A stretch of DNA of 64,000 nucleotides from Polynucleobacter sp. HIN11 (GCF_030297675.1 NZ_AP028142.1:1-64000); one strand, 5' to 3'. Counted from the stretch's first letter, positions 35,891 to 48,011 are shown. The notes: generated by a model not told the origin, from the letters alone. Numbers and translations: made by a program.

Positions 35891-36322
35891 ATGGCAAAGA
35901 AAATTATTGGCTTTATCAAGTTGCAGATTCCTGCTGGTAAAGCAAATCCATCCCCACCCGTTGGTCCCGCTCTGGGTCAGCGCGGCCTCAATATCATGGA
36001 GTTCTGTAAGGCGTTTAATGCTCAAACTCAGAGCATGGAGCCCGGCTTACCAATTCCAGTTGTAATTACTGCTTTTGCGGACAAGAGCTTCTCATTTGTG
36101 ATGAAGACTCCCCCCGCAACCATTTTGATTAAGAAGGCAGCGAAAATTGAGAAGGGTTCACCCCGGCCTCATACCGATAAGGTTGGCAAGATTACTCGTT
36201 CACAAGCAGAAGAGATTGCCAAGTTAAAAATGCCTGACTTAACAGCCGCTGATTTAGATGCTGCTGTTCGCACTGTGGCAGGCAGCGCCCGTTCGATGGG
36301 CATTACTGTGGAAGGAGTCTAA
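35891..36322 (+). CDS. rplK: Ribosomal protein L11
   Basis: L11 forms the GTPase-associated centre with 23S rRNA and L10-L7/L12 and takes part in stringent response sensing. The 143-residue product (E. coli 142) has the N-terminal [20 protein letters not shown] proline-rich signature and the C-terminal RNA-binding domain ending [18 protein letters not shown] precedes the ATG. It is two bases ahead of rplA. Confidence 0.97.
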   Translation: MAKKIIGFIKLQIPAGKANPSPPVGPALGQRGLNIMEFCKAFNAQTQSMEPGLPIPVVITAFADKSFSFVMKTPPATILIKKAAKIEKGSPRPHTDKVGKITRSQAEEIAKLKMPDLTAADLDAAVRTVAGSARSMGITVEGV

Positions 36323-36324
36323 AC

Positions 36325-37023
36325 ATGCCTAAATTATCAAAGCGCGTGAAAGCGATTCAGTCCAAGGTTGATCGTAATAAATTTTATCCATTAGATGATG
36401 CTTTAGCATTGGTGAAAGAGTGTGCAACGGCAAAGTTTGATGAGTCAATCGATGTTGCTGTTCAGCTAGGCATTGATGCAAAGAAATCTGACCAGGTTGT
36501 TCGTGGCGCAGTTGTGCTGCCAGCGGGTACCGGTAAGCATGTGCGTGTTGCCGTATTTGCTCAAGGTGAAAAAGCCGAGCAAGCAAAAGCGGCTGGAGCC
36601 GAAATCGTAGGCATGGAAGATTTGGCAGAACAGATCAAGGGTGGCAACATCAACTTTGATGTGCTGATTGCATCCCCAGACACGATGAAGATTGTTGGTA
36701 CCTTAGGACAGGTGTTAGGCCCACGTGGTTTGATGCCCAATCCAAAGGTGGGCACTGTGACCCCTGATGTGGTTACTGCCATTAAGAACGCCAAGGCTGG
36801 CCAGGTCCAGTTCCGAGTTGATAAAGCCGGAATTGTGCATGCTTCGATTGGCCGTCGTTCTTTTGAGCCAACCGCACTCAAGACCAATTTGCTAGCCTTG
36901 CTTGATGCCTTAAATAAGGCCAAGCCAAGCGCATCAAAGGGGATTTATTTAAGAAAGATCGCACTGAGCAGCACGATGGGTGCTGGTGTGCGTGTCGATC
37001 AAGCTTCACTGCAGGCCGCATAA
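36325..37023 (+). CDS. rplA: Ribosomal protein L1
   Basis: L1 forms the mobile stalk at the ribosomal E site and is usually the translational repressor of its operon. The 232-residue product (E. coli 234) carries the signature [25 protein letters not shown] block. It is coupled to rplK by a two-base gap. A 220-base structured leader separates it from rplJ, as in other proteobacteria. Confidence 0.97.
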   Translation: MPKLSKRVKAIQSKVDRNKFYPLDDALALVKECATAKFDESIDVAVQLGIDAKKSDQVVRGAVVLPAGTGKHVRVAVFAQGEKAEQAKAAGAEIVGMEDLAEQIKGGNINFDVLIASPDTMKIVGTLGQVLGPRGLMPNPKVGTVTPDVVTAIKNAKAGQVQFRVDKAGIVHASIGRRSFEPTALKTNLLALLDALNKAKPSASKGIYLRKIALSSTMGAGVRVDQASLQAA

Positions 37024-37243
37024 GTCTGTAGTAAACAAACTTTGGGTCGAGTGCCTTGGCACTCGAACATCAAAGACCGTTGGTGAACAAAGTGTCGTTT
37101 ACGAGTTCTTAATTGTTGCGAGAGCGATAACCAACCTAGATGGCGACCCTGTAAGGATATTTCGGGCACACCCCGTGATAGACAAATCAGACGCTGGTGT
37201 GTAACCCCGATTGGAAACAGTCGGAATGAGAAGGAGTTAAACC
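37024..37243 (+). promoter_or_regulatory. rplJL leader (L10 leader-type RNA)
   Basis: The 220-base rplA-rplJ spacer begins with a strong hairpin: TCGAGTGCC at 37047-37055 is fully complementary to GGCACTCGA at 37058-37066, within an outer CTTTG/CAAAG pair (37040-37044, 37071-37075). Purine-rich internal loops follow. Long structured leaders at this position are bound by the L10-L12 complex to repress translation. The assignment is by position and structure. Confidence 0.6.
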
Positions 37244-37834
37244 GTGCCTTTGAATGTAGAAGACAAAAAAGCGATTGTGGCTGATGTCGGCGCTCAATTG
37301 GCTGCGGCTCAAACAGTGGTGCTTGCCGAGTATCGCGGGATTCCCGTGGGCGAGTTAACCACCTTGCGTGCGAACGCACGATCCCAAGGTGTTTATCTTC
37401 GTGTATTGAAGAACACCTTGGCGCGTCGTGCTGCGCAGGGAACACCGTTTGAGCAACTTGGCGACTCAATGGTTGGACCTTTGATTTATGGAATCTCTGC
37501 AGATCCTGTTGCTCCGGCAAAGGTACTGCATCAGTTTTCCAAAGGCCAAGACCAGTTGGTCATCAAGGCAGGCTTTTATAACGGCAAAGTACTAGATGTA
37601 AACGGTGTTAAAGAACTAGCGACAATTCCGTCACGCGAAGAATTGCTCTCGAAGTTATTGGGAGTGATGAAGGCGCCTGTATCGGCAATGGCTCGTGTTC
37701 TTGGTGCTGTGGCAGAGCAAAAAGCAAGTGGAGCGCCGGCTGCGGCCGCTGCACCGGTTGCCGAAGCCACCGCAGAGCCAGCGCCTGAGGTCAGTGCTGC
37801 ACCCGAGCAAGACAACCCAACTCCTGCTGCTTAA
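37244..37834 (+). CDS. rplJ: Ribosomal protein L10
   Basis: L10 anchors L7/L12 dimers on the ribosome and is the autogenous regulator of its operon. The 196-residue protein starts at GTG 37244 after AAGGAG. It matches the family through about residue 165, then adds a tail of about 30 residues rich in alanine, proline and glutamate. E. coli L10 has 165 residues. Length of the L7/L12-binding helix region looks ordinary; the extra tail is probably disordered. Confidence 0.96.
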   Translation: MPLNVEDKKAIVADVGAQLAAAQTVVLAEYRGIPVGELTTLRANARSQGVYLRVLKNTLARRAAQGTPFEQLGDSMVGPLIYGISADPVAPAKVLHQFSKGQDQLVIKAGFYNGKVLDVNGVKELATIPSREELLSKLLGVMKAPVSAMARVLGAVAEQKASGAPAAAAAPVAEATAEPAPEVSAAPEQDNPTPAA

Positions 37835-37870
37835 TGCGCAGGATTAACCAATACAGTTTAGGAGCTAAAA

Positions 37871-38248
37871 ATGGCAATTACTAAAGAAGAAATTATTGAA
37901 GCAGTTGGCAATATGTCCGTAATGGATTTGAATGACTTGGTCAAAGCATTCGAAGAGAAGTTTGGTGTTTCTGCAGCAGCAATGGCTGTAGCAGGACCTG
38001 CTGGCGGCGGCGGTGGTGCAGCTGCTGCTGAAGAAAAAACTGAGTTCACTGTAAATCTCCTCGAGGCTGGTGCCAACAAGGTTGGTGTCATTAAGGCGGT
38101 TCGTGAGATCACCGGCCTTGGCTTGAAAGAAGCCAAAGACTTGGTCGATGGTGCACCAAAACCAATTAAAGAAGGTGTTGATAAGAAAACAGCGGAAGAG
38201 GCTAAGAAAAAGCTCGAAGACGCTGGCGCAAAAGCCGAACTCAAGTAA
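37871..38248 (+). CDS. rplL: Ribosomal protein L7/L12
   Basis: L7/L12 is the multicopy stalk protein that recruits translational GTPases. The 125-residue product (E. coli 121) has an N-terminal dimerisation helix, a glycine/alanine hinge at about 38-52 and a C-terminal domain with [20 protein letters not shown] and [28 protein letters not shown] precedes the ATG. A partial terminator-like structure follows before rpoB. Confidence 0.97.
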   Translation: MAITKEEIIEAVGNMSVMDLNDLVKAFEEKFGVSAAAMAVAGPAGGGGGAAAAEEKTEFTVNLLEAGANKVGVIKAVREITGLGLKEAKDLVDGAPKPIKEGVDKKTAEEAKKKLEDAGAKAELK

Positions 38249-38261
38249 TTTTGAGATTGCC

Positions 38262-38346
38262 GGAGGGCTCACGGGCTCTCCGCGGTTTGATCCTCAGTGG
38301 TCAAACCAGATCTCATATTTACAAATGTAAGTCTGAAATCTGGTTT
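38262..38346 (+). terminator. rplL-rpoB attenuator or processing hairpins
   Basis: A seven-pair hairpin (GGAGGGC 38262-38268 with GCTCTCC 38275-38281) is followed by a short T3. A second nine-pair stem (AAACCAGAT 38303-38311 with ATCTGGTTT 38338-38346) encloses TACA-AA-TGTA. Partial terminators and RNase III sites are known between rplL and rpoB in E. coli, where they lower rpoBC expression relative to ribosomal genes. Confidence 0.5.
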
Positions 38347-38473
38347 GCCTTCTGATACGACTGCAGAAGACAAGTTTGGTCGGGCATAACAATTTATATT
38401 GTTTTGCTGTCCGCCAGAGGCTGGTAGAGGCCAGCCGCCAAATCTTTGCTCAGTCGCTGCCATCGGAGATGAA

Positions 38474-41400
38474 ATGAACTATAGCTTCACCGAACGCAAG
38501 CGCATCCGTAAGAGTTTTGCTAAGCGACCCAATAATCACCAGGTTCCATACCTGCTTACAACCCAGCTCGAGTCCTATGCCAAATTTTTGCAGGCTGATA
38601 AACCTGCAACTGCAAGAGCGAACGAAGGACTTCAGTCTGCATTTACGTCAATATTCCCGATCGTATCTAACAATGGATATGCGCGCATGGAATATGTTTC
38701 GTATCAATTATCGCCACCACCATTTGACGTCAAAGAGTGTCAACAGCGTGGCTTGACCTATCACTCCGCCTTGCGCGCCAAAGTTCGCTTAATCATTAAT
38801 GACCGTGAAGCGCCGCACAAGGTAAAAGAGGTTAAAGAGCAAGAAGTCTACATGGGTGAAATCCCTTTGATGACCGATACCGGCTCATTTGTGATCAACG
38901 GCACCGAGCGCGTGATCGTTTCTCAGTTGCATCGTTCACCCGGTGTATTTTTTGAACATGACAAAGGCAAAACTCATAGCTCAGGGAAGCTTTTGTTCTC
39001 CGCGCGCATTATTCCTTATCGTGGATCGTGGTTGGATTTTGAGTTCGACCCTAAAGATATTTTGTACTTCCGGGTAGACCGTCGGCGTAAGATGCCGGTC
39101 ACCATTTTGCTCAAAGCGATTGGCTTAAACAATGAGCAAATTTTGGCGAACTTCTTTAATTTTGACCACTTCACACTCTCGCAATCCGGCGCATCGATGG
39201 AATTTGTCCCAGAGCGTTTGCGTGGTGAAGTTGCTCGATTTGATATTGTGGACAAGAACGGCGTTGTAGTTGTTCAAAAAGACAAGCGCATCAATGCAAA
39301 GCATATTCGTGAGCTTGAGGCTGCTAAAACCAAAATTATTACCGTCCCGGATGATTCTTTAATTGGTCGTGTGGTCGCTAAAAATATTGTCGATCCGGAT
39401 TCTGGCGAAGTATTAGCAAGCGCGAATGACGAGATTACCGAAGACCTGTTGGCCAAACTTCGTGAAAGTGGCATCAAGCAATTTGAGACCATTTATACCA
39501 ATGACTTAGATTGCGGTGCTTATATCTCGCAGACCTTGCGCATGGATGAGACAGTTGATCAAACCGCTGCTCGCATTGCCATTTACCGCATGATGCGTCC
39601 TGGTGAGCCGCCCACCGAAGATGCTGTTGAGGCTTTGTTCCAACGCTTGTTCTACAGCGAAGACTCTTATGACCTCTCGCGAGTTGGTCGCATGAAGGTC
39701 AATAGTCGTTTGGGTCGCAGCGATATGGAAGGCCCCATGGTGCTCTCGAATGAAGACATCATGGATACCATCAAGATTTTGGTTGATCTGCGTAATGGTA
39801 AGGGCGAGGTTGACGATATCGATCACCTTGGTAATCGTCGTGTCCGCTGTGTTGGTGAATTGGCAGAAAATCAGTTTCGTGCCGGTTTATCGCGTGTTGA
39901 GCGCGCTGTTAAAGAGCGCCTTGGTCAGGCCGAGACCGAGAATTTGATGCCTCATGATTTAATCAACAGCAAACCAATTTCCTCGGCAATTCGTGAATTC
40001 TTTGGCTCATCGCAGCTATCGCAATTTATGGATCAAACTAATCCATTGTCTGAGATTACCCATAAGCGCCGTATCTCAGCATTGGGACCGGGTGGATTAA
40101 CACGTGAGCGTGCCGGCTTTGAGGTACGCGACGTGCATCCAACTCATTATGGCCGTGTTTGCCCAATTGAAACCCCAGAGGGACCAAACATTGGGTTGAT
40201 TAACTCACTCGCTCTATTTGCTCGATTAAATGAGCATGGTTTTCTTGAGACGCCATACCGTAAGGTAAGCAATGGCAAGGTAACCGATCAAGTGGAATAT
40301 TTGTCGGCGATTGAAGAAGCGAAGTACACGATTGCTCAGGCGAATGCGACCATCGATAAAAACGGTAAGTTAGCGGATGAATTGGTTTCTGCACGCCAAG
40401 CGGGCGAGACCATGATGGTTGGACCAGAGCGTATTGATTACATTGATGTCGCACCAAGCCAAATCGTTTCTGCGGCAGCTTCCCTCGTGCCATTCTTGGA
40501 GCATGACGATGCAAACCGCGCATTGATGGGTGCAAACATGCAGCGTCAAGCGGTTCCTTGTTTGCGTCCTGATAAGCCACTGGTTGGAACGGGCCTCGAG
40601 CGCATTGTGGCTTTGGACTCAGGCACTGTTGTGATGGCAACGCGTGGTGGTGTGGTTGATTATGTGGATGCAAACCGCATCGTGATTCGCGTGAATGATG
40701 ATGAGACCGCAGCCGGTGAAGTGGGTGTGGATATTTATAACCTCACTAAATACACTCGCTCGAATCAAAATACCAACATTAATCAACGTCCAATCGTACA
40801 AGTGGGCGATCATGTCAAACGTGGTGATGTGGTTGCGGACGGTGCCTCAACCGATTTAGGTGAATTGGCTTTGGGTCAAAATATGACCGTCGCCTTTATG
40901 CCTTGGAACGGTTATAACTTCGAAGACTCTATTTTGATTTCTGAGAAGGTTGTGGCGGATGATCGCTATACCTCGATTCATATTGAGGAGCTATCGGTTG
41001 TAGCGCGAGATACCAAGCTGGGCTCGGAAGAGATTTCAAGAGATATTTCCAATTTGGCCGAATCGCAATTGGCGCGCCTCGATGAAAGCGGTATTGTCTA
41101 CATCGGTGCTGAAGTTGAGGCTGGCGACGTATTGGTCGGTAAGGTAACGCCAAAAGGCGAGACCACCTTAACTCCAGAAGAGAAGCTATTACGCGCAATC
41201 TTTGGTGAAAAAGCCTCTGACGTTAAAGATACTTCCCTGCGTGTACCATCGGGCATGAGCGGAACTGTTATCGACGTTCAGGTATTTACCCGCGAGGGTA
41301 TCGAGCGTGATGCACGTGCTCAATCGATTATTGCTGAAGAGCTCCAACGCTATCGTTTAGATCTGAATGATCAGTTGCGTATTGTTGAGGGCGATGCGTT

Positions 41401-42574
41401 TGATCGTTTGCAAAAATTACTCTTAAACAAAACTGCGAATGGCGGCCCTAAGAAATTGGCCAAAGGTAGCAAGATTACGAAAGAGTATTTGTCGGAATTG
41501 GATCGTTATCACTGGTTTGATATTCGTCCAGCTGATGAGGAGGTAGCAACCCAAATCGAAGCCATTAAAGCCTCGATTGAGGCAAAGCGTAAGCAGTTTG
41601 ATGCAGCGTTTGAGGAAAAGCGGAAGAAGCTGACCCAAGGCGATGAATTGCCTCCAGGCGTTACCAAGATGGTTAAGGTGTATTTGGCGGTTAAGCGCCG
41701 CTTGCAGCCTGGCGACAAGATGGCAGGACGTCATGGCAATAAGGGTGTTGTATCCAAGATTGTTCCAGTCGAAGATATGCCATATATGGCCGATGGTCGT
41801 TCGGTTGATATCGTGCTGAATCCCTTGGGCGTCCCATCACGGATGAACGTTGGTCAGATTTTGGAAACTCACTTGGGTTGGGCTGCGCAGGGAATTGGTA
41901 AGCGCATTGATGCCATGCTCAAAGAGCAAGCCAAGGTAGCCGATCTCAGGAAGTTCTTTAAGACTCTCTATAACGAGACTGGTCGTCAAGAAAACATTGA
42001 TGAGTTTAGTGATGAGCAGATTCTGGAGCTTGCGAGCAATCTGAAGAATGGCTTGCCATTTGCAACCCCTGTTTTTGATGGGGCTACAGAAAACGAGATT
42101 GGCAAGATGCTGGAGTTTGCTTATCCCGATGATCAAGCTAAGAGCTTGCACATGACTCCCTCGCGTCAGCAAATCACCTTGTATGACGGGCGAACTGGTG
42201 ATGCTTTTGAGCGCCCAGTCACCGTTGGTGTGATGCATGTCTTGAAATTGCACCATTTAGTGGATGACAAGATGCATGCTCGCTCAACTGGTCCGTACTC
42301 CTTGGTCACCCAGCAACCTCTGGGCGGAAAAGCCCAGTTTGGTGGACAGCGCTTTGGTGAGATGGAAGTTTGGGCCCTAGAAGCGTATGGCGCCTCCTAT
42401 GTCTTGCAAGAGATGCTCACTGTGAAGTCTGACGACGTCACTGGCCGAACCAAAGTTTATGAAAACATCGTCAAGGGTGAGCACACGATTGATGCTGGCA
42501 TGCCCGAATCGTTCAACGTTCTGGTGAAGGAAATCCGATCGTTGGGTATTGACATTGACATGGAGCGTAACTGA
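38474..42574 (+). CDS. rpoB: RNA polymerase beta subunit
   Basis: RpoB forms half of the RNA polymerase active-site cleft. The frame is open from 38399, but ATG 38474 gives [15 protein letters not shown], the standard start, and 1366 residues (E. coli 1342). The rifampicin-binding cluster [21 protein letters not shown] carries the usual sensitive residues. The conserved [12 protein letters not shown] and C-terminal [11 protein letters not shown] are present. The preceding spacer holds attenuator-like hairpins, and rpoC begins one base after its stop. Confidence 0.98.
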   Translation: MNYSFTERKRIRKSFAKRPNNHQVPYLLTTQLESYAKFLQADKPATARANEGLQSAFTSIFPIVSNNGYARMEYVSYQLSPPPFDVKECQQRGLTYHSALRAKVRLIINDREAPHKVKEVKEQEVYMGEIPLMTDTGSFVINGTERVIVSQLHRSPGVFFEHDKGKTHSSGKLLFSARIIPYRGSWLDFEFDPKDILYFRVDRRRKMPVTILLKAIGLNNEQILANFFNFDHFTLSQSGASMEFVPERLRGEVARFDIVDKNGVVVVQKDKRINAKHIRELEAAKTKIITVPDDSLIGRVVAKNIVDPDSGEVLASANDEITEDLLAKLRESGIKQFETIYTNDLDCGAYISQTLRMDETVDQTAARIAIYRMMRPGEPPTEDAVEALFQRLFYSEDSYDLSRVGRMKVNSRLGRSDMEGPMVLSNEDIMDTIKILVDLRNGKGEVDDIDHLGNRRVRCVGELAENQFRAGLSRVERAVKERLGQAETENLMPHDLINSKPISSAIREFFGSSQLSQFMDQTNPLSEITHKRRISALGPGGLTRERAGFEVRDVHPTHYGRVCPIETPEGPNIGLINSLALFARLNEHGFLETPYRKVSNGKVTDQVEYLSAIEEAKYTIAQANATIDKNGKLADELVSARQAGETMMVGPERIDYIDVAPSQIVSAAASLVPFLEHDDANRALMGANMQRQAVPCLRPDKPLVGTGLERIVALDSGTVVMATRGGVVDYVDANRIVIRVNDDETAAGEVGVDIYNLTKYTRSNQNTNINQRPIVQVGDHVKRGDVVADGASTDLGELALGQNMTVAFMPWNGYNFEDSILISEKVVADDRYTSIHIEELSVVARDTKLGSEEISRDISNLAESQLARLDESGIVYIGAEVEAGDVLVGKVTPKGETTLTPEEKLLRAIFGEKASDVKDTSLRVPSGMSGTVIDVQVFTREGIERDARAQSIIAEELQRYRLDLNDQLRIVEGDAFDRLQKLLLNKTANGGPKKLAKGSKITKEYLSELDRYHWFDIRPADEEVATQIEAIKASIEAKRKQFDAAFEEKRKKLTQGDELPPGVTKMVKVYLAVKRRLQPGDKMAGRHGNKGVVSKIVPVEDMPYMADGRSVDIVLNPLGVPSRMNVGQILETHLGWAAQGIGKRIDAMLKEQAKVADLRKFFKTLYNETGRQENIDEFSDEQILELASNLKNGLPFATPVFDGATENEIGKMLEFAYPDDQAKSLHMTPSRQQITLYDGRTGDAFERPVTVGVMHVLKLHHLVDDKMHARSTGPYSLVTQQPLGGKAQFGGQRFGEMEVWALEAYGASYVLQEMLTVKSDDVTGRTKVYENIVKGEHTIDAGMPESFNVLVKEIRSLGIDIDMERN

Positions 42575-42575
42575 T

Positions 42576-45500
42576 ATGAAAGCATTGCTCGATCTATTTA
42601 AGCAAACCTCTGGCGAGGAGCAATTTGATGCTATCAAAATTGGCTTAGCCTCTCCCGAGAAGATTCGTTCGTGGTCTTTCGGAGAAGTTCGTAAGCCTGA
42701 GACGATTAATTACCGTACCTTCAAACCAGAGAGAGACGGCCTTTTTTGTGCCAAGATCTTTGGACCCATTAAAGACTATGAGTGCTTGTGTGGTAAGTAC
42801 AAGCGTCTCAAATTCCGCGGTGTTATTTGTGAAAAGTGCGGCGTCGAGGTCACACTGGCCAAGGTGCGCCGTGAGCGCATGGGGCATATTGAACTCGCTG
42901 CCCCGGTTGCGCATATTTGGTTTTTGAAGTCCTTGCCATCCCGTTTGGGAATGGTATTAGACATGACCTTGCGTGATATTGAGCGCGTTCTGTACTTTGA
43001 AGCATATGTCGTTGTTGATCCAGGCTTAACGCCTGAGGGCGCGATGAAGCGCGGTCAAATTATGTCCGAGGATGAGTACAACGCTAAGGTCGAAGAATTT
43101 GGCGAGGGCGCCTTTACTGCCATTATGGGGGCCGAAGGTATTCGGGAGCTATTGCGCACCATCAATATTGATCGTGAGGTTGAATCGATTCGTTCAGAGT
43201 TGAAGGCAACCGGCAGCGACGCTAAGATTAAAAAGTACGCCAAGCGTCTCAAGGTACTAGAGGCCTTCCAAAGTTCGGGCATCAAGCCTGATTGGATGAT
43301 CATGGAGGTCTTGCCAGTATTGCCTCCTGAGTTGCGTCCATTGGTGCCATTGGATGGCGGTCGTTTTGCAACCTCCGATTTGAACGATCTGTATCGTCGC
43401 GTTATTAATCGTAATAATCGTCTACGCCGCCTTTTGGAGTTGCGCGCCCCCGAGATTATCGTTCGTAACGAAAAACGCATGTTGCAAGAAGCGGTTGACT
43501 CCTTATTGGATAACGGTCGTCGCGGTAAGGCAATGACGGGTGCGAATAAGCGTCCGTTGAAGTCGCTTGCTGAGATGATTAAAGGTAAGAGCGGTCGTTT
43601 CCGTCAAAACTTATTAGGTAAGCGTGTTGACTACTCCGGTCGTTCGGTGATCGTAGTGGGCCCAACGCTGAAATTGCATCAGTGCGGTCTGCCAAAATTG
43701 ATGGCATTGGAGTTATTCAAGCCATTTATTTTTAATAAGCTTGAGACACTCGGCATTGCAACCACCATTAAGGCCGCCAAGAAAGAGGTCGAAAGCCAAA
43801 CCCCAATCGTTTGGGATATTTTGGAAGAGGTCATTCGGGAACATCCGATTCTGTTAAATCGTGCGCCGACCTTGCATCGTCTTGGTATTCAAGCGTTTGA
43901 ACCGATGTTAATTGAGGGCAAAGCAATTCAGTTGCACCCCCTGGTATGCGCTGCGTTCAATGCTGACTTTGACGGCGACCAAATGGCTGTTCACGTCCCG
44001 CTCTCTCTCGAGGCGCAAATGGAGGCCCGCACCTTAATGTTGGCCTCTAACAATGTGCTTTTCCCTGCGAACGGCGAGCCATCCATTGTTCCGTCCCAAG
44101 ACGTAGTGCTAGGTTTATATTACGCGACGCGCGATAAGATTAACGGTAAGGGCGAAGGCATGGTATTTGCCAATATTCCAGAAGTGATTCGGGCGTATGA
44201 GGCTGGAACTGTTGAGCTTGCATCGCGGATTGCGGTACGCGTCACTGAGTATGAAGTAGTGAACAAAAATGCCGAGGGCGATGAGCGCTTTGTTGCCAAG
44301 ACATCGGTTCAGCATACGTCGGTAGGCCGGGCAATTTTGTCTGAGATTTTGCCAAAAGGTATGGCATTTGCAGAAATTAATAAGCCGCTGAAGAAAAAAG
44401 AAATCTCACGGCTGATTAATACTTCCTTCCGGAAGTGCGGCTTGCGTGAAACCGTTATTTTTGCCGACCGTTTGTTGCAGGCAGGTTTCCGTTTGGCAAC
44501 CAAGGCAGGTATTTCGATTGCGATCGATGACATGCTGATTCCAAGCTCGAAAGACGGAATCATTAACGAAGCTGCCGGCAAAGTGAAAGAGTATGACAAG
44601 CAATTTATGTCAGGCTTGGTAACCAATCAAGAGCGTTACAACAACGTGGTTGATATTTGGGGTGCCGCTGGTGATCAGGTTGGCAAGGCGATGATGGACG
44701 AGTTGTCGCATGTTGATGTAACTGATCGCAACGGCAAGCCGGTACGCCAGGAGTCCTTCAACTCCATTTACATGATGGCTGATTCTGGAGCGCGTGGTTC
44801 AGCAGCACAGATTCGTCAGCTTGCTGGTATGCGAGGCTTGATGGCGAAGCCCGATGGCTCAATCATTGAAACACCGATTACAGCGAACTTCCGTGAAGGC
44901 TTGAATGTGTTGCAGTACTTCATTTCCACCCACGGTGCTCGTAAGGGCCTCGCAGATACTGCGTTGAAGACTGCAAACTCTGGCTACTTGACGCGTCGTT
45001 TGTGCGATGTGACGCAAGATCTGGTTGTGGTTGAAGAAGATTGTGGCGCAAGTAATGGTGTAACGATGCGTGCCCTAGTGGAAGGTGGCGAAATTATTGA
45101 AGCCCTGCGCGATCGCATTTTAGGCCGCGTATGCATTGGCGATATCTTGCATCCAGACACTCAAGAGGTCATTGTTCCCCACGATACCTTGCTAGAAGAA
45201 GATCATGTCGATCAAATCGTTGATTTAGGTATTGATGAAGTCAAGGTTCGTACTGTTCTAACCTGTGAGACGCGCTATGGACTATGTGCTAAGTGCTATG
45301 GACGTGATCTAGGTCGTGGCGGTCTCGTTAACGTGGGTGAGGCAGTTGGAGTAATCGCGGCTCAGTCGATTGGTGAGCCCGGTACCCAGTTAACGATGCG
45401 TACTTTCCACATTGGTGGAGCCGCATCACGTGCATTGGTTGCAAGTAATGTTGAGGTGAAGTCAAACGGTTCATTGAAGTTCTCCTCCACTATGCGATTT

Positions 45501-46844
45501 GTAACGAATGCGAAGGGCGAGCCAGTGGTGATATCTCGTTCAGGCGAGGCCTTGGTCTTGGATGACAACGGTCGCGAGCGCGAGCGTCACAAGATTCCGT
45601 ACGGAGCGACCTTGCTCGTGAAGGAAGGCGCAAGCGTAAAAGCCGGTACCAGTATTGCAACCTGGGATCCTTTAACTCGCCCAATTATTTCTGAGTATGC
45701 AGGCATTGCACGCTTTGAGAATGTTGAAGAGGGCGTCACCGTTGCCAAGCAAGTTGATGAAGTCACCGGCTTATCAACCTTGGTGGTGATCGATGGTAAG
45801 CGCCGTTCAGCAGCAAGCAAAGGTTTGCGTCCTGTAATCCAGTTACTCGATGAGCAGGGAAATCAAACCAAGATTGCTGGTACTGATCATCCCGTAACGA
45901 TCGGTCTTCAGGTCGGCGCATTGATCACCGTAAAAGATGGTCAGAAGATCGAAGTTGGTGAGGTGTTGGCGCGTATTCCAATTGAGTCGCAGAAGACTCG
46001 CGACATTACCGGTGGCTTGCCACGAGTTGCTGAATTATTTGAAGCCCGTTCACCCAAAGATGCGGCGATTTTGGCCAAGGTAACTGGAACAGTTTCGTTC
46101 GGTAAGGAAACCAAAGGTAAGCAGCGTTTGGTGATTACTGATATGGATGGTGAAAGCAGCGAGTTCCTCATTCCAAAAGAGAAGCAGGTTCTGGTTCATG
46201 ACGGCCAAGTCGTGAACAAGGGCGAGATGATTGTGGAGGGTCCAGCAGATCCACACGATATTTTGCATCTCAAGGGAATCGAAGAGTTAGCGATCTACAT
46301 CGTTGATGAGGTGCAAGACGTTTATCGACTGCAAGGCGTAAAGATTAATGACAAGCACATTGAAGTAATCGTGCGTCAAATGTTGCGTCGTGTTCAGATC
46401 ACCAATCCTGGCGACACCAACTTCATTACTGGTGAGCAAGTGGAGCGTTCCAAGCTTTATGACGAAAACGATCGTGTGATTGCTGAAGGCAAGCAACCTG
46501 CTCAGTTCGAAAACATTCTGCTCGGAATTACCAAGGCATCCTTGTCAACTGACAGCTTTATTTCAGCGGCATCCTTCCAAGAAACCACTCGTGTATTAAC
46601 AGAAGCTGCCATTATGGGCAAAGTTGATACCTTGAGAGGCCTCAAGGAAAACGTCATTATTGGGCGTTTGATTCCTGCCGGAACTGGCTTGGCCTATCGT
46701 CGTGCTAGAAAAGTACGTGAGCAATTTGAGCGCGATCGTGCTCAGATGATTGCAGCCGAGGAGGCTTTAGCGTTGGAGGCTGGCGCCGTAGCGGAGCAAG
46801 TTGAGGCTGCAGCAACGCCTGAAGGTGAGGCCGAACAAAGTTAG
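42576..46844 (+). CDS. rpoC: RNA polymerase beta' subunit
   Basis: RpoC holds the catalytic magnesium of RNA polymerase. ATG 42576 ([17 protein letters not shown]) gives 1422 residues (E. coli 1407). Zinc site 1 is [19 protein letters not shown], the catalytic loop NADFDGD is at 462-468 and zinc site 2 includes [12 protein letters not shown] glutamate/alanine-rich tail ends the protein. It starts one base after rpoB and is the last gene of this operon; a new promoter for the str operon follows. Confidence 0.98.
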   Translation: MKALLDLFKQTSGEEQFDAIKIGLASPEKIRSWSFGEVRKPETINYRTFKPERDGLFCAKIFGPIKDYECLCGKYKRLKFRGVICEKCGVEVTLAKVRRERMGHIELAAPVAHIWFLKSLPSRLGMVLDMTLRDIERVLYFEAYVVVDPGLTPEGAMKRGQIMSEDEYNAKVEEFGEGAFTAIMGAEGIRELLRTINIDREVESIRSELKATGSDAKIKKYAKRLKVLEAFQSSGIKPDWMIMEVLPVLPPELRPLVPLDGGRFATSDLNDLYRRVINRNNRLRRLLELRAPEIIVRNEKRMLQEAVDSLLDNGRRGKAMTGANKRPLKSLAEMIKGKSGRFRQNLLGKRVDYSGRSVIVVGPTLKLHQCGLPKLMALELFKPFIFNKLETLGIATTIKAAKKEVESQTPIVWDILEEVIREHPILLNRAPTLHRLGIQAFEPMLIEGKAIQLHPLVCAAFNADFDGDQMAVHVPLSLEAQMEARTLMLASNNVLFPANGEPSIVPSQDVVLGLYYATRDKINGKGEGMVFANIPEVIRAYEAGTVELASRIAVRVTEYEVVNKNAEGDERFVAKTSVQHTSVGRAILSEILPKGMAFAEINKPLKKKEISRLINTSFRKCGLRETVIFADRLLQAGFRLATKAGISIAIDDMLIPSSKDGIINEAAGKVKEYDKQFMSGLVTNQERYNNVVDIWGAAGDQVGKAMMDELSHVDVTDRNGKPVRQESFNSIYMMADSGARGSAAQIRQLAGMRGLMAKPDGSIIETPITANFREGLNVLQYFISTHGARKGLADTALKTANSGYLTRRLCDVTQDLVVVEEDCGASNGVTMRALVEGGEIIEALRDRILGRVCIGDILHPDTQEVIVPHDTLLEEDHVDQIVDLGIDEVKVRTVLTCETRYGLCAKCYGRDLGRGGLVNVGEAVGVIAAQSIGEPGTQLTMRTFHIGGAASRALVASNVEVKSNGSLKFSSTMRFVTNAKGEPVVISRSGEALVLDDNGRERERHKIPYGATLLVKEGASVKAGTSIATWDPLTRPIISEYAGIARFENVEEGVTVAKQVDEVTGLSTLVVIDGKRRSAASKGLRPVIQLLDEQGNQTKIAGTDHPVTIGLQVGALITVKDGQKIEVGEVLARIPIESQKTRDITGGLPRVAELFEARSPKDAAILAKVTGTVSFGKETKGKQRLVITDMDGESSEFLIPKEKQVLVHDGQVVNKGEMIVEGPADPHDILHLKGIEELAIYIVDEVQDVYRLQGVKINDKHIEVIVRQMLRRVQITNPGDTNFITGEQVERSKLYDENDRVIAEGKQPAQFENILLGITKASLSTDSFISAASFQETTRVLTEAAIMGKVDTLRGLKENVIIGRLIPAGTGLAYRRARKVREQFERDRAQMIAAEEALALEAGAVAEQVEAAATPEGEAEQS

Positions 46845-46862
46845 GGGTTGTAATTCAACACA

Positions 46863-46914
46863 TTGACCAGTCTTTCTCCTGGAAGTTGACGGGAAGGGCT
46901 GGTCAAGTTAGAAT
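46863..46914 (+). promoter_or_regulatory. Predicted str operon promoter with flanking inverted repeat
   Basis: TTGACG (46886-46891) and TAGAAT (46909-46914) are 17 bases apart, a strong housekeeping promoter about 107 bases before the rpsL start. An eight-base inverted repeat, TTGACCAG (46863-46870) and CTGGTCAA (46899-46906), flanks the -35. It could be the rpoC terminator stem or an operator. Confidence 0.75.
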
Positions 46915-47020
46915 GCTGAGTTCTACTAATTCATAAGAAAATCAATTACTTAAGAAAATAGCAGGTTAATTTTATAAGTTATTGATTTTAAAGATAAAAG
47001 TAATAAGCGAGTATAAATTT

Positions 47021-47398
47021 ATGCCAACAATTAATCAGCTGCTGCGAAAGCCGCGCTCACGTCTAGTGGTTAAGAGCAAAAGCCCAGCGTTGCAGAATAG
47101 CCCCCAGCGCCGCGGTGTTTGCACCCGTGTTTACACGACGACGCCAAAAAAGCCAAATTCGGCATTGCGTAAAGTGGCAAAGGTGCGCTTAACCAATGGT
47201 TTTGAGGTGATCTCATATATCGGCGGTGAAGGCCATAACCTTCAGGAGCACTCGGTTGTGCTGATTCGTGGTGGTCGTGTGAAGGATTTGCCTGGTGTGC
47301 GCTATCACATTGTTCGCGGATCTCTTGACTTGCAGGGCGTTAAAGATCGTAAGCAAGCTCGTTCTAAGTATGGCGCAAAGCGTGCTAAGAAAGCGTAA
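47021..47398 (+). CDS. rpsL: Ribosomal protein S12
   Basis: S12 is at the decoding centre and controls accuracy. The frame is open from 46982, but ATG 47021 ([15 protein letters not shown]) is the universal start, giving 125 residues (E. coli 124). [14 protein letters not shown] and [13 protein letters not shown] retain the lysines whose change gives streptomycin resistance, so the sequence is wild type at those sites. It heads the str operon rpsL-rpsG-fusA-tuf. Confidence 0.98.
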   Translation: MPTINQLLRKPRSRLVVKSKSPALQNSPQRRGVCTRVYTTTPKKPNSALRKVAKVRLTNGFEVISYIGGEGHNLQEHSVVLIRGGRVKDLPGVRYHIVRGSLDLQGVKDRKQARSKYGAKRAKKA

Positions 47399-47517
47399 TT
47401 TGAAGTAGTAGTTTTGTAGTAAAGGCCATTTTGGCAAGTAAGTGGTTACTTCGCTTTGTTTGCAAAGTTGTTAGGTAACCAAGGGAATGTTCCCTAACTG
47501 AATAGATAGGAGTTGTT
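47399..47517 (+). promoter_or_regulatory. rpsL-rpsG intercistronic structure (possible S7 site)
   Basis: In this 119-base spacer, TGGTTAC (47443-47449) pairs with GTAACCA (47475-47481) around an inner CTTTG/CAAAG hairpin (47454-47458, 47463-47467). In E. coli the S12-S7 spacer is the S7 translational repression site. The equivalence is inferred from position and structure. Confidence 0.5.
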
Positions 47518-47988
47518 ATGCCGCGTCGTCGCGAAGTCCCGAAACGGGAAATTCTTCCTGACCCAAAATTTGGGAATGTGGAAGTAGCTAAGTTCATGAA
47601 CGTCTTAATGCTTGACGGTAAAAAGTCCGTTGCAGAGCGCATCGTCTATGGTGCCTTTGAACACATTGAGAAAAAAGCCAATAAAGAGCCCCTCGAGATT
47701 TTCTCGACCGCGATGGGAAATGTAAAACCCATGGTTGAGGTCAAAAGTCGCCGGGTTGGTGGCGCTAACTATCAGGTGCCCGTTGAAGTTCGTCCATCGC
47801 GTCGATCTGCCTTGGCAATGCGCTGGCTAAGAGAGGCTGCCAAGAAGCGTGGTGAAAAGTCTATGGCACAGCGTTTGGCAAACGAATTACTAGAAGCCGC
47901 TGAAGGTCGTGGCGGCGCAATGAAGAAGCGTGAAGAGGTTCATCGTATGGCTGAAGCCAACAAAGCCTTCTCGCATTTCCGTTTCTAA
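47518..47988 (+). CDS. rpsG: Ribosomal protein S7
   Basis: S7 nucleates assembly of the 30S head and lines the E site. The 156-residue protein begins [19 protein letters not shown] and includes the beta hairpin region [17 protein letters not shown], both highly conserved. TAGGAGTTGTT precedes the ATG. It lies between rpsL and fusA in the usual str order. Confidence 0.97.
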   Translation: MPRRREVPKREILPDPKFGNVEVAKFMNVLMLDGKKSVAERIVYGAFEHIEKKANKEPLEIFSTAMGNVKPMVEVKSRRVGGANYQVPVEVRPSRRSALAMRWLREAAKKRGEKSMAQRLANELLEAAEGRGGAMKKREEVHRMAEANKAFSHFRF

Positions 47989-48011
47989 CGCTCTAACCGA
48001 AAGAGGAAAAA

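Noticed and set aside
36980..37204. 74-residue plus-strand frame across the rplA-rplJ leader
   Set aside because: It begins inside rplA in another frame and runs through the structured leader; no ribosome binding site or family resemblance.
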